From Trema orientale (taxonomy: Eukaryota; Streptophyta; Magnoliopsida; Rosales; Cannabaceae), in assembly GCA_002914845.1 (NCBI GenBank), contig JXTC01000158.1, forward strand, positions 454,503 through 518,502: a DNA stretch of 64,000 nucleotides, in the 5' to 3' direction. The notes below the pieces were generated by a model that was given only the letters and a program-made list of their open reading frames with translations, did not search any database and had not been told where the DNA came from. Numbering within the stretch: position 1 is the stretch's first letter; each line of letters starts with the position of its first letter. Position numbers and translations under genes: made by a program. Shown one piece after another: positions 46,754 to 57,083 of the stretch.

Positions 46754-49174
46754 TTAATCATGACCTTGAAGTATTTCCACTACTTGGCTCATGGTTGGTC
46801 TTGCATCTTTCTCCTCCTCCACGCATTTCAAAGCTACTTCCATTAGAATTCCCATTTTTTCTGAATCGTAATCACCTTGCATTAATGGATCCATGACCTG
46901 TCCCAACCAAGTTTCTCTTTCAGAACTTTCATAAACTTTTTCTCTCACCCACTTAACAAGTCCTGATCTATTCTCTACAGTGCTTTCCTCTGTACCTTCA
47001 ATATTGTTATTAGCATGGACCACACATGTTGTTGAGCTCTTACCGGTCAACATCTCTAACACTACAATCCCATAGCTGTAGACATCCACTTTGGATGTAA
47101 TGGGTTGGTTGGTAACCCACTCCGGAGCCATGTAACCTCTGGTTCCTCTAATTCTTGAGAAGTTCTGATCCTTTAGCTCCCCTCTCATTAGTAACTTAGA
47201 CATACCAAAATCTGCCACCTTGGGTTTAAAATCAGACCCCAAAAGTATGTTGTGAGGCTTTACATCGCAATGTAAAATCCACTCCAAGCACTCCTCATGC
47301 AGATACGCAAGGCCTCTGGCTGTCCCTAAAGCAATTTCAAACCTCATTTTCCAATCAAGAACATTTCTAGATAAATTTTCTGAGAGGGAACCATGTTCCA
47401 AGTACTCATACACTAAAAGCCTGTGCTTTCCTTCTGCGCAGTATCCCCACATCTCTATCAAGTTCATGTGGTTGACTCTCCCAATGGTGTTGACTTCTGC
47501 GAGAAATTCAGCTTCTCCTTGGCAAGCGTCACTGAGTTTTTTGATGGCTGCAACTCTAGAATCCAATAGGACTCCTTGGTAGACAATTCCTCCGGCACCT
47601 CTTCCAATCTCTTTGGAAAAGTTCTGCGTGGCCTTTTTCAGCTCAGAAAAGCTAAACCTTTTGAACCCAGTTGCAGCGAGGAGGTACTCTCTCATATCAG
47701 CACCCGAGTCTTGCTCGCTTTTACTCAACAAGAAGCACCACACCAACAGAAAACAAACCATCTCAATTCCTCCCACCCCACATATGAACCAGAGTATAAA
47801 TTTCACTAAATCATTTGCACGGCTTTTAGGATACGTCCTGGGTAGAAGCACTCTAGTGCTACCATTCTTTGAGCATCTCAACTCATTGTCTGCAGGATAA
47901 GAATAGGAGTAGTTTTTTGGCAGCCTCAAATAAACGTCTCCAAAAAACGTCGACGATTGGTAACCATTCACCAGTGACATCTTGGGGTAACAGTTGAAGC
48001 TGAACTTGTCTCTGACCTTAAAATATGAGTATTGATACCCAACACACTTGCACAAATTCAAGCATAAATCTTGGCAAGCCCTGAGGGTGTAATTCGGAAA
48101 AAACCCGTAATCAAACCCGTAGAATTCAGTATTCATGAGCCTCAAGAATTTGGACTCATTTTTATCACAGGACGGTTTGAATTCCGGTTCACATCCTTTG
48201 GACCAATCCGTATGATCTCTCATCTTATATCCCGGAATGCAAGAGCATTTCCTAATGCCAGAATGACGATTGTAACGACATAAGCTATTAGCTCCACAGA
48301 TTCCATGAATCTTGCATGAATCCGTAAAGGCTTGCCACGAAACAATCCACCCTCCGCTTGCATTACTTCGAGTATATAATCTGAGATTACCATCATAATC
48401 AATCTTCAATCTCCTCTGGCTCTTTGCGCCATAGTCGGCGGACATAAAGGTAAAGTCATCAGATGAACTGAAATTCCCCAAGGAATCGAGCATAGCCAGC
48501 TTACTATTATCGTACGTGGACCTTCCAGCATCCCAGCTCACAAGCCATGGCGGGGGCCAGTAGACACTCGAATGCTCAATACCGTTATACAATAAACGGA
48601 GAAGGTTGTCGGTACTGTCAAAGTGAAACTGATAGAAACCAGAAGAAAAGTTGCCCTGGCTTCTTGAAGAGACAAGCTTCTTGAGTGGTTGCTCTGGAAG
48701 AAGCGTGTCTGTCGGGGAATCAAAGCTCTGCCATAAAATCTCTTTGTCCGAAGTAAGCAAAACGACGTTGCCAGAGTTACGGAGCTTCAATTGGGCTACT
48801 GCATTTGAGGCTGTGCGAGTGGCCCAAACTATGTTTTGACCTGTAACGTCGGTTAATATGAGATTGTTGGTTGTGAGGAGGCTGAGTTTTGAGCGTTTTC
48901 CGTTGACGGGTTGGTCACGATTTGCAATCCAAACTATGGTGCGGTTTTTGTTGTTGGGTGGCTCGTCGTTGAACCATACAGCAAAGCAGTACGCATTTTC
49001 CCCGACTGGATGGAAACCAGCTGAGAAAACGCCATTCGGTGAAGTTAAAACGTCGGCGTTTAGTTTCTCAACGGATAGGGATGATCCTGCGCTCAGAGTG
49101 TCAGAGTTTGAAGATGAGAATGGACAAGTTATTGCCAAGGAAAGAGCGTAAAAGATAAACATGAAAGTGGCCAT
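46754..49174 (-). CDS. RLK3: G-type lectin receptor-like Ser/Thr kinase, ZmPK1-like
   Basis: An 806-residue single-exon receptor kinase on the minus strand. Signal peptide about 1-22. Bulb-type lectin domain about 29-155 with VWIANRDQP and SPTDTLLP. EGF-like cysteines 287, 293, 299, 310, 312, 328; PAN-like segment about 340-420 (FYGFDYGF, CQDLCLNLCKC). Membrane span about 457-483. Kinase: Gly loop GRGAGG (524-529), K545, HCDVKPHN 635-642, DFG 655-657, MAPEW 682-686. Non-RD like the others; the residue after KP is His where the others have Gln, and the start of the activation segment is DFGMSK rather than DFGLSK. The C-terminus is shorter (ends ILQGHD). It is closest to RLK4 in ectodomain wording and is transcribed away from it. 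Role (ligand, partner) cannot be read from sequence. Confidence 0.95.
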   Translation of the reverse strand: MATFMFIFYALSLAITCPFSSSNSDTLSAGSSLSVEKLNADVLTSPNGVFSAGFHPVGENAYCFAVWFNDEPPNNKNRTIVWIANRDQPVNGKRSKLSLLTTNNLILTDVTGQNIVWATRTASNAVAQLKLRNSGNVVLLTSDKEILWQSFDSPTDTLLPEQPLKKLVSSRSQGNFSSGFYQFHFDSTDNLLRLLYNGIEHSSVYWPPPWLVSWDAGRSTYDNSKLAMLDSLGNFSSSDDFTFMSADYGAKSQRRLKIDYDGNLRLYTRSNASGGWIVSWQAFTDSCKIHGICGANSLCRYNRHSGIRKCSCIPGYKMRDHTDWSKGCEPEFKPSCDKNESKFLRLMNTEFYGFDYGFFPNYTLRACQDLCLNLCKCVGYQYSYFKVRDKFSFNCYPKMSLVNGYQSSTFFGDVYLRLPKNYSYSYPADNELRCSKNGSTRVLLPRTYPKSRANDLVKFILWFICGVGGIEMVCFLLVWCFLLSKSEQDSGADMREYLLAATGFKRFSFSELKKATQNFSKEIGRGAGGIVYQGVLLDSRVAAIKKLSDACQGEAEFLAEVNTIGRVNHMNLIEMWGYCAEGKHRLLVYEYLEHGSLSENLSRNVLDWKMRFEIALGTARGLAYLHEECLEWILHCDVKPHNILLGSDFKPKVADFGMSKLLMRGELKDQNFSRIRGTRGYMAPEWVTNQPITSKVDVYSYGIVVLEMLTGKSSTTCVVHANNNIEGTEESTVENRSGLVKWVREKVYESSERETWLGQVMDPLMQGDYDSEKMGILMEVALKCVEEEKDARPTMSQVVEILQGHD

Positions 49175-49239
49175 GGTTTAGATTTTGTAGGATCTATATA
49201 ATGAAGATATATTGCAGTAAGTAGCTAGAGGCCAGTTTT

Positions 49240-49251
49240 GTATATATAGAC
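49240..49251 (-). promoter_or_regulatory. RLK3 TATA box
   Basis: Minus strand CTATATATACAAA, 66-77 bases before the ATG, a normal distance for a plant TATA box plus short leader. Confidence 0.55.
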
Positions 49252-50516
49252 CACCATCGGCGGCATTTGGAAAAGAGTCCATCCATAGATTTTAACATTT
49301 ATGTACATTTGATTAAATTTAATTCGTTTTTTCTAAAGAAAAAGGAAAATTGATCAACAGAGTCAGTCATATTAATATAGTAAAGCTCTATAAAGAGGAT
49401 GTAAAGCAGGAATATTATTAAAGGTAAATGCATGGGCCACTCCGACGTGCCGAAGGGACATCAATATTGACCAGGACTATATAAGAATATAGATATACTT
49501 GTAAATGTGCTTTCTCTTTCCCTCCATTTAAGTGAATTTTCACACGTACGTAGGTGAGAAAACAGCCTAACATTACCATGGCAATTGATATTTTGTACTA
49601 AAGCAAGAGTACTTCTTGCTCGATTATTATTATTATTATTTTTTTTTTGAGTGGATTCTTGCTCGAATTGAAGTTCAAATTGAAAAATCAAAAGCTTCAT
49701 CAAGTCAAGCGCTAAGTCTTTGTTGCTTGTACTTTTGGCGTATAGTTAGAAGATTAAAAAAAAGGGAAAGAAAAAAGAAAAAAAACTTATGCCTCCTTTC
49801 TCTGCACCTCTCTCTTATAAGGTTGATACATAATCTATTGATTTAATTCTTTTTTATTTTTTTTCTTTTTTTTTTTCTTTGCAATAAACTTCTCTAAACA
49901 TATATTTGATTCTAAAGGCTTTGCTCTTGTCTGATTTACTTCCTTCATGTCCACGAGGAGGAAGCACTTTCTGAAAATAGTAAAATCGCCATAGAAAAGT
50001 GAAATATCTATAAATCTAAGAGAGAGAAGGGTTTGGACTACGTTTGGTACTCTAGAAATTAATGGGAAGAGGAGGCTGAGACATGAGAATGTTTGGGACT
50101 CCGATGGCATTTTCAGCACGTGCGGTGGTGGTAGCCCCCTCTTGCGTCTCGCTTGATGAGGCTATATTTGATAGAAAGGAAAGAAAGTAGGTGGTAGCTC
50201 CGCTCACTCTTGCGTCTCGTTGTATTGATCACTCTTTTATATTTGGGAAAGAAAGCATAAAGAAAGAAAAATTTAGAAAAGAAAAAAAATGTATAAAATA
50301 GAAATGAAAGTGTCATTCTTCCATCATTATTTGATAAGTACTAACGAAATAAAACTAGTTTACCTTAAATTGATTATTGTACTCATATATTTTATTATTT
50401 AAAGTTAAATGTACAATGGTAGTTTAATAATTAACTTACTCATATACTAACAAACTTTTTCCTTCTCTTTTCTCTTTATTTTTGGGAGAGAAATAAAAGG
50501 TGGGCTCTAATGAATT
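49252..50516. other. RLK3-RLK4 intergenic, left part
   Basis: No gene. Low-complexity A/T and AAG/CTT tracts (49740-49790, 49850-49880). The words GGTAGC..CC..CTCTTGCGTCTCG occur twice at about 50127-50220, a local duplication. Short minus-strand frames here have no recognisable domain. Confidence 0.4.
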
Positions 50517-50652
50517 TGGACTATAATTTCAATTCTAATGAATTTATTTAAATTCTATATGAATTCATTCAATGAACAGTGAGTAATAGTACAAATTTAT
50601 AAATATGAACAGTGCAGTACAGTGCAGTAATAGAATTGAAATTATGTAGACC
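50517..50652. mobile_element. Small palindromic MITE (tentative)
   Basis: Left GGACTATAATTTCAATTCTA faces right AATAGAATTGAAATTATGTAGACC, an inverted pair of about 20 bases with small gaps. The words GAACAGTG and GTGCAGTA repeat inside. No clear target duplication. Confidence 0.4.
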
Positions 50653-51764
50653 AAATTACTCTTTTCCACTATAAAATTAAGAAAATATTTAATTGGTATA
50701 AAAATTAAAATTTCTTTTAAGAAATCAATACTTTTAGATAAATATAATTATTATTCCTATATATTTATAATACACATAAATTGAATCTTTATCTTCAACG
50801 GGGATACCGCAATATAGGCTGTGAGCCTGTGACCGAGTCTCTAACTAGCATCAAATCTAATATGTAAAAAAAAAAAATTTACGATAAATATTTTAGCAGA
50901 TTTTATTATTATTTTTGCAGCAGTTTCCTCCAATTGGGTCATACTATTTAGCAAAAAGAAATTTTATTTTGACAAAATTGCCTTTGCAATTATAAATTAA
51001 AAAAAAATTATTTATAAACTGATATACAAAAACTGATTTTTTTTTTAATCTTACCTATTGGAGATAGAATAATATTTATAAAAATAAATAATCTTCACTT
51101 AAATAGGAATAATAATAACCTACCATCTCTTTCCAGAATGAGGGATTTTTTTTTAATTTTCTAATAAGCTCAGATTTAGATATAGTTGTAATACTACTTT
51201 TGTATAGATTTTGTACCAGTTAATGTTTGATTTGTATGGGTTTTAAATTTTGTTTACTAGATCTTAATTTAAGAATTTTTCTTTGATTTATATTTGTAAT
51301 GTAGAGAAGTTAATTTTCTTTTCAATGAATGTAAATCTCTTTTGGTGTTGGAATCATAGTCTGTATTCGTCCAACGTAATCTAGTAACAGATAAAGCAAT
51401 TGTTTGCTATTGGTTATTGTTATCTTCTTCTCTTAAGAATTATGGGAGAGAATTATGATATCCTATAATTCTTGCTATTATAGAGTATGTGATTTATTTT
51501 TTGTTTTTTTTTTTTTTAAGAGGTGAAAACTGTAATTCTTTGTATTTGTATTTTTTTACTTTTATTGATATTAAACCTTTAAGAAGTCTGTTTTTTTTTA
51601 AATAATTTAAAAAAAAAAAAAAAACAGCAACTTGGCAATCTAACTCGTAGATTTCGGCCCTTGACCACTAAGGCGACCATAATACATATGCTAAATTGCA
51701 TGAGTAACTCCATTCTTTCCTGGAAAAGAAGGGTATATAAATTTAGTTTAATCATATTCTTTTA
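50653..51764. other. RLK3-RLK4 intergenic, middle part
   Basis: Strongly AT-rich spacer with A/T runs; no gene or defined repeat. Confidence 0.4.
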
Positions 51765-51990
51765 ATCTAATGGTCATATTGTACCAAGTCCGACTTGGTG
51801 CGCCATCACACAGCCTAGTTGCAGCTAAAGTCGATCTTCGACGTGGTTTTTTCTTATATTTCAAATATTATATTGCAATTGGTTATTTTTTAATAATATA
51901 TGCGAGGGAAAAGTCTCCCTCAGTACATGTCTAATCCTCGTGGCTGCGAATAGTCAACAGAATAGCCATCGCCTACGATTACTGCACTGT
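51765..51990. repeat. Segment repeated in inverted orientation at 28990-29220
   Basis: The reverse complement shares GGGAGACTTTTCC, AAAAAATAACCAATTG, AATATTTGAAATATA, GTCGAAGATCGAC, AGGCTGTGTGATGGCGCACC and GTCGGACTTGG with the other copy. It lies 450-670 bases upstream of RLK4. The text AATAGTCAAC at about 51949 is a W-box core (TTGAC) on the minus strand and also occurs in the RLK relic at about 457. Confidence 0.6.
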
Positions 51991-52094
51991 TCATTGAATG
52001 AATTTGGACCAATAAATTTGAACCAGGATATATATAAATATGTTTATGGATGAGATTTCTTCCCTTGTATATATATATATATAATATATATACA

Positions 52095-52240
52095 CCATGC
52101 CTTTTGTAGGAATTATTAGTTAAGGAAGGTTCTCATATAGTGTATATATGTATAATATATATCAATTTCCAACAAACGACTCGAGTTATATACACTATAT
52201 GAGAACCTTCCTTAACTAATAATTCCTACAAAAGGAATGG
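52095..52240. repeat. Long near-perfect inverted repeat upstream of RLK4
   Basis: The arm at 52095-52148 is the reverse complement of 52187-52240 over 54 bases with a single mismatch (52099 against 52236); the inner 49 pairs are perfect. The spacer is 38 bases. The arms include TTGTAGGAATTATTAGTTAA and GGAAGGTTCTCATATAGTG. It lies 194-339 bases before the RLK4 ATG and about 100 bases before its TATA box. It could be a foldback MITE or a transcribed hairpin precursor; nothing else in the window matches it by eye. Confidence 0.95.
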
Positions 52241-52340
52241 TTTTTAGTACTAATTTTAGTTAGCCGTCCTCACTACCTCATGTGAGTCAAACCGCCATTA
52301 CAATTACGATATTACATGTCTTATATGGAAAAGAGAGAAC

Positions 52341-52352
52341 CTATATATATAC
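52341..52352 (+). promoter_or_regulatory. RLK4 TATA box
   Basis: CTATATATATAC about 82-93 bases before the ATG, giving a leader of roughly 55-60 bases. Confidence 0.6.
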
Positions 52353-52433
52353 ACGCCTTTTTCATTTCTGTGTTCACTCATTCGCAGTAGCTAGCTAACT
52401 CTAACTCTCTCCATGATCTTCCACGTTTGAATT

Positions 52434-54866
52434 ATGGGTGGTGCTCTATCTTTGTGCCTTATAATTCTCTTCTTCCTTGCACTATGTTCTCCGTATTCAT
52501 CCTTAGCATCCTATAACTTAAGGGAAGGCTCATCTCTCTCGGTAGAAAATCCAGCCGATGTTTTGACCTCACCCAAAGGAATCTTTTCCGCCGGTTTTTT
52601 CAGAGTTGGCCACAATGCATATTGCTTCGCCATATGGTTCACCGAGCCAAACTCCTGGAGCCGAAACCTGACGGTGGTCTGGATGGCCAACCGGGAGCAG
52701 CCAGTAAACGGCAGGCGCTCAAAGCTGACGCTGACAAAATCCAGTAACCTCGTCCTGACAGACGCCGGTCAATCCACCGTCTGGTCCAGCGACACCGCTT
52801 CGAACTCAACGTCCCAATTACAACTCCTGGACACCGGAAACCTTGTCGTAATCACTCAGAAGCGTGTCGTTTTGTGGCAAAGCTTTGCGTCCCCAACGGA
52901 CACCCTTCTTCCTGGACAAACACTCACAAGGAACACGAAGCTAGTGTCGTCTAGAAGCCAGACCAACTATTCCTCTGGCTTTTACAAACTCTTTTACGAC
53001 AACGACAACGTTCTCCGCCTTCTCTACGACGGTCCCCAGATTTCGAGCATTTACTGGCCGGACCCTTGGCTTCTGCCAGGAGACGCTGGAAGATCCATAT
53101 TCAACGACAGTAGAACGGCGGTGCTCGATTCTTTCGGAAATTTCAGCTCATCTGATAGTTTTATGGTTTTGGCTTCGGATTATGGCGTTAAAATCCAGAG
53201 AAGACTCACGATTGAAGCTGATGGTAATCTCAGATTGTACAGTCGAAAACAGGGGAAACAGAGCACGTGGGCTGTTGCATGGGAAGCTGTTTTACAACCA
53301 TGCAAGATTCATGGCATTTGCGGGACTAATAGTCTTTGTACTTACGTGACTGAATTTGGTAGGAAATGCTCTTGCCTTCCTGGCAATAAGATGATAAACC
53401 GTACTGATTGGACTCAAGGGTGTGAACCGGATTTCGAGCTCCCCTGCTCCGTTAGCACTGCTAATCACTCTGGCTTTGTACACCTTCCGCGAGTCGAATT
53501 CTACGGCTATGATTACCGCATCTATTGGAATTACACCTTGGAGCGCTGTAAATCTAAGTGCTTGGAACTCTGCGACTCATGCCTAGGATTTCACTACAAG
53601 TTTGACAAAGGCGGTGGTCTCTACAATTGTTATGCCAAGTTGCAACTTCGAAATGGATACCGGACGCCTGGTTTTGAAGGTGACATATATTTGAAACTAC
53701 CAAACTCAGTCATCTCTTCTCTTCATTCGGCTCAAAACGACTCAAATTTAGACTGCTCGTCGGGCAATCTGACTCTATCTCTGGACAGAAAGTATGAAAG
53801 GAGACATGTTAGTGGACTAATCAAGTTCATGCTCTGGTTCGCTTGTGGAGTTGGAGGACTTGAGATCTTCATCATCTTAATGGTATGGCTTTTCGTGATT
53901 CGGAACCATGAAAATTCTGGCCTAGATAACATTCAAGCTGGCTACATTCTTGCAGCGACTGGTTTCAGAAAATTCAGCTACTTGGAGTTAAAAAAGGCAA
54001 CCAAGGGTTTCAGCCTCGAGGTTGGAAGAGGTGCAGGAGGAATCGTCTACAAAGCCATATTGTCCGATAATCGAGTTGCGGCCGTCAAGAAACTCACAGA
54101 TACTAACCAAGGAGAAGTCGAATTTCTCGCAGAGGTAAGCATCATTGGAAGACTAAACCATATGAACTTAATAGAAATGTGGGGATATTGCGCCGAGGGA
54201 AAGCATAGGCTTCTAGTGTACGAGTACATGGAACATGGGTCCTTGGCCGAGAACTTGGCTTCCAATGCCTTGGATTGGAAAAGGAGGTTCGAAATCGCTG
54301 TAGGGACAGCCAGAGGCCTTGCTTATTTGCATGAAGAGTGCTTGGAGTGGGTTTTACATTGCGACGTAAAGCCTCAAAACATACTCTTGGGCTCTAATTA
54401 TCAGCCAAAAGTGGCAGATTTTGGCCTTTCAAAGCTTCTAAACAGAGGTGAGCTTGGAGATTACTCTAGCTTCTCGAGGATTAGAGGAACTAGAGGTTAT
54501 ATGGCTCCGGAGTGGGTTTATAATCTTCCCATCACTTCAAAAGTGGATGTTTATAGTTATGGGATTGTTGTGCTTGAAATGCTAACTAGGAATGACCCAA
54601 CAAGAGGTGTTTTTGATGGGGAAGGTGGTGAGGTACGACCTAAAATGCTTGTCGCGTGGGTGAGAGAAAAAATGAGTGCATGTGCTTTGTTAAGTGAACA
54701 ATGGATTGATGAAATCATAGACCCCATGATGGAAGGCAAATATAATTTGAGAGAGGCGCAAATTTTAATTAAAGTGGCTCTTAAATGCGTCGAGGAAGAC
54801 AAAGATGCAAGACCCACCATGAGCCAAGTGGTTGAGATGCTTCTAAGCCATGAAAATGAGAATTGA
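52434..54866 (+). CDS. RLK4: G-type lectin receptor-like Ser/Thr kinase, ZmPK1-like
   Basis: An 810-residue single-exon receptor kinase. Signal peptide about 1-25. Bulb-type lectin about 32-158 (VVWMANREQP, SPTDTLLP). EGF-like cysteines 290, 296, 302, 312, 314, 330; PAN-like segment about 347-422 with extra cysteines (CLELCDSC). Membrane span about 464-489. Kinase: Gly loop GRGAGG (531-536), K552, HCDVKPQN 642-649, DFG 662-664, MAPEW 690-694. Non-RD. Relative to RLK1 and RLK2 the lectin domain carries a longer loop (EPNSWSRNLT), shared in length with RLK3, and the C-lobe insert is a Gly/Glu loop (FDGEGGEVRP) instead of a Thr-rich one. Divergently placed to RLK3 with 3.26 kb between starts. 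Catalytically complete. Confidence 0.95.
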   Translation: MGGALSLCLIILFFLALCSPYSSLASYNLREGSSLSVENPADVLTSPKGIFSAGFFRVGHNAYCFAIWFTEPNSWSRNLTVVWMANREQPVNGRRSKLTLTKSSNLVLTDAGQSTVWSSDTASNSTSQLQLLDTGNLVVITQKRVVLWQSFASPTDTLLPGQTLTRNTKLVSSRSQTNYSSGFYKLFYDNDNVLRLLYDGPQISSIYWPDPWLLPGDAGRSIFNDSRTAVLDSFGNFSSSDSFMVLASDYGVKIQRRLTIEADGNLRLYSRKQGKQSTWAVAWEAVLQPCKIHGICGTNSLCTYVTEFGRKCSCLPGNKMINRTDWTQGCEPDFELPCSVSTANHSGFVHLPRVEFYGYDYRIYWNYTLERCKSKCLELCDSCLGFHYKFDKGGGLYNCYAKLQLRNGYRTPGFEGDIYLKLPNSVISSLHSAQNDSNLDCSSGNLTLSLDRKYERRHVSGLIKFMLWFACGVGGLEIFIILMVWLFVIRNHENSGLDNIQAGYILAATGFRKFSYLELKKATKGFSLEVGRGAGGIVYKAILSDNRVAAVKKLTDTNQGEVEFLAEVSIIGRLNHMNLIEMWGYCAEGKHRLLVYEYMEHGSLAENLASNALDWKRRFEIAVGTARGLAYLHEECLEWVLHCDVKPQNILLGSNYQPKVADFGLSKLLNRGELGDYSSFSRIRGTRGYMAPEWVYNLPITSKVDVYSYGIVVLEMLTRNDPTRGVFDGEGGEVRPKMLVAWVREKMSACALLSEQWIDEIIDPMMEGKYNLREAQILIKVALKCVEEDKDARPTMSQVVEMLLSHENEN

Positions 54867-55550
54867 CATGTTATTAATGATCAGCATATTGGCGTGCTCA
54901 GCTGATTTTTTTTTTTCCCCCTCTTGTTTATGGTTTTTTTCCCCCGCCCATTCGTTACTCTCTTATGTGCTTAATTAATTGACTCGATTTATGATTAGTT
55001 AAATTACTCTATTTCTTAAGTAGGGCGTTAGAGAGTAGTGCAACGACAAACCAAAAAATAACTTGATTGATATGAAATTATGTTATTTGTTAATATTTAC
55101 TCCACCCACTGCTTGCTAGTCGACATATTATTCTAAGTTATTTATTGAAGATAATTGGTCATAATACTTTGGCTCATTTCAAAAAAAAAATAAAAAATGG
55201 TCATAATACTTTGGCATTTTCCTTCTCTTATATGCCGGCCTTGTGGCTTTTCTGTCTTCTTGTTGCTATTAGGGAAATTGATATAAATAGTAGTAATTTT
55301 GACTAAAATGACTGTTTAGGAGTGTTTTGAAAAATGACTTTTCTAATAGTATTTTAGTACTTTATAATCATGTGTGACGGAAGATCACACGATCTGTGAA
55401 TATTGATTAGTACTAAAGAAGTCATAATTTTATATTTACAAATTATGTGATCGGCCCTTTGTCACATAATTTGTGATACTACTAGAAATGTCAATTTAAT
55501 AAATACTATTAAAACGTCATTTTGTGTCAAATTAATACTACCTAGTTACC
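54867..55550. other. RLK4 3' flank
   Basis: T-rich and C-rich tracts follow the stop (54907-54945). The 20 bases TGGTCATAATACTTTGGC and context occur twice (about 55157 and 55198). No gene. Confidence 0.4.
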
Positions 55551-55557
55551 ACGATCT

Positions 55558-55679
55558 AGTAGCTAGTAGCTCGTGTGGAAAATGCTTCTCTTAAAGAAGC
55601 TCGAGATGCGGGTTCAATCCCTCCCTCTCCGATTAATTGTAACCTAGCTCTAACCCACCTCAAAAAAAAAAAAAAAAAT
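55558..55679 (+). mobile_element. SINE-like element (tRNA-derived)
   Basis: TAGCTCGTGTGG (55567-55578) fits an RNA polymerase III A box and GGTTCAATCC (55611-55620) a B box, about 44 bases apart. A short unique body ends in a 17-base A tail. A further truncated head (CTAGTAGCTAGTACCTCGTGTGGAA split at 20 bases: CTAGTAGCTAGTACCTCGTG then TGGAA) lies at about 55792-55818, followed by AAATAAAAAATAAAAAA. Target duplications are not clear. Confidence 0.6.
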
Positions 55680-56088
55680 ATTCTACCCGGTTCAATTTCC
55701 CAAACTATTGCTCAAAACTTCTAAGTCCTCGGCCCAAAGTCAAACATATGTGGTGAAGGTTATTTGAAGGAAAATAAAAAATAAAAAATAACTAGTAGCT
55801 AGTACCTCGTGTGGAAATAAAAAATAAAAAATCAATGAGACTTACTTAACACAGGTGCAATGATTTAAAAATAATTTTAATAATCCTAAATTGGACTTAT
55901 GATTCCTGGAGGACGGGTTTCAATTGGGAATGTGATCAGCAGTCTATTGTCTCACTAAATAAATAGGGTCTTCTAAGAAAATGATCGATTTTTGGACTTA
56001 TTTAAGTAAATGTCTGTTCTTTAAATATTGTAACAAAATGACAAATATATCATTGTCGATTATCAAGTATAAAAATATGATAGGCACC

Positions 56089-56325
56089 AATCTAGTAGGT
56101 ATTTTTTTTAACTATATATTAGTATTATTTTGCCCAATTAAAATATATCACGCATATTTTTTCATGTTGAAAGATATAGAGAAAAAAGAATTAAATAATA
56201 TATATTTATTGTTATTATTATTTTTTTCGACTACTCAAATCGTGGTAGCCTTTAGATAACGATCAAACAGCTAAAAAAAATACCTACAAATAGGTAAAGA
56301 AAAAAACATACCTACTGGAATATAG
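56089..56325. mobile_element. MITE with CCAATC..AGTAGGTA ends, copy 1
   Basis: Left end CCAATCTAGTAGGTATTTTT; right end AAACATACCTACTGGAATAT is its inverse with small changes. Inside is TTTTTTTCGACTACTCAAAT..GTGGTAGCCTTTAGATAACGATC, shared with copies at 58515-58653 and 61568-61793. Confidence 0.55.
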
Positions 56326-57080
56326 CCCAAAATATGATAGATATATATATAGTATAAAAAACTATAATATTCAATACATAAACAAAAGCTGGTATATAAA
56401 TAGATAACTAATTGTAAAAGTACATACTTAACCATTTAGCTATTAAAAAGAAAAAAGAAAAGAAAAACAGACATTGATTAAACGAAGAGTAAAGAAAGGA
56501 CATAAGCACTAATTTCCCATAATGAGAGCAATTGTCTTTTTTTTTTTAACACTTCATTTTAATAAATGTCCCATTTTCTCCCTTTATAGCTAAATATTCA
56601 AGTATATCTCTTTATATACCAGTTTAATTTATGTACTAATAATATTAATTTTTATACTTGGCACATCATATTTTACACTAGGTTTACATACTAATATACC
56701 GATCATTTTGCTACAGCATTTAAAAATAGATATTTTCCTAAAATGGGCCCAAAATACGGTCACTTTACTATAATTCCATATAAAAAGCTCATAAAAATAA
56801 TTTTAAAAAGAAAACAAAATTAAAAAGAATTAAAATATATTTTAGATACTATAATATAGTTAAGGTATATGTCAATTTAGTTGGGACATAGTTAAATTAT
56901 AGAAGTTTAAATATTAGTTCTTATTTCTCACATATACTTCTAAATTATAATATTTCGATTTGGACTTATTTATATATAAACGTTTATTTCAATTTGACAA
57001 ATAATTTTTTATTATATTACATAATAATAACAACTAATATTTTACTATCATTTAGAAATAAATATATGCGAGTAATATTA
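56326..57080. other. AT-rich intergenic
   Basis: No gene; (TA)n at about 56340-56352 and T-run at 56539-56549. Confidence 0.4.
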
Positions 57081-57083
57081 AAT

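Noticed and set aside
47576..49151. Several plus-strand frames of 60-97 residues inside RLK3
   Set aside because: They are antisense shadows of the conserved receptor coding sequence.
51600..51680. tRNA-like wording near AACTTGGCAATC..AGATTTCGGCCC
   Set aside because: No cloverleaf could be drawn; A and B boxes are not both present.
55981..56259. 92-residue hydrophobic frame
   Set aside because: It runs through an AT-rich MITE (56089-56325); hydrophobicity follows from T-rich codons.
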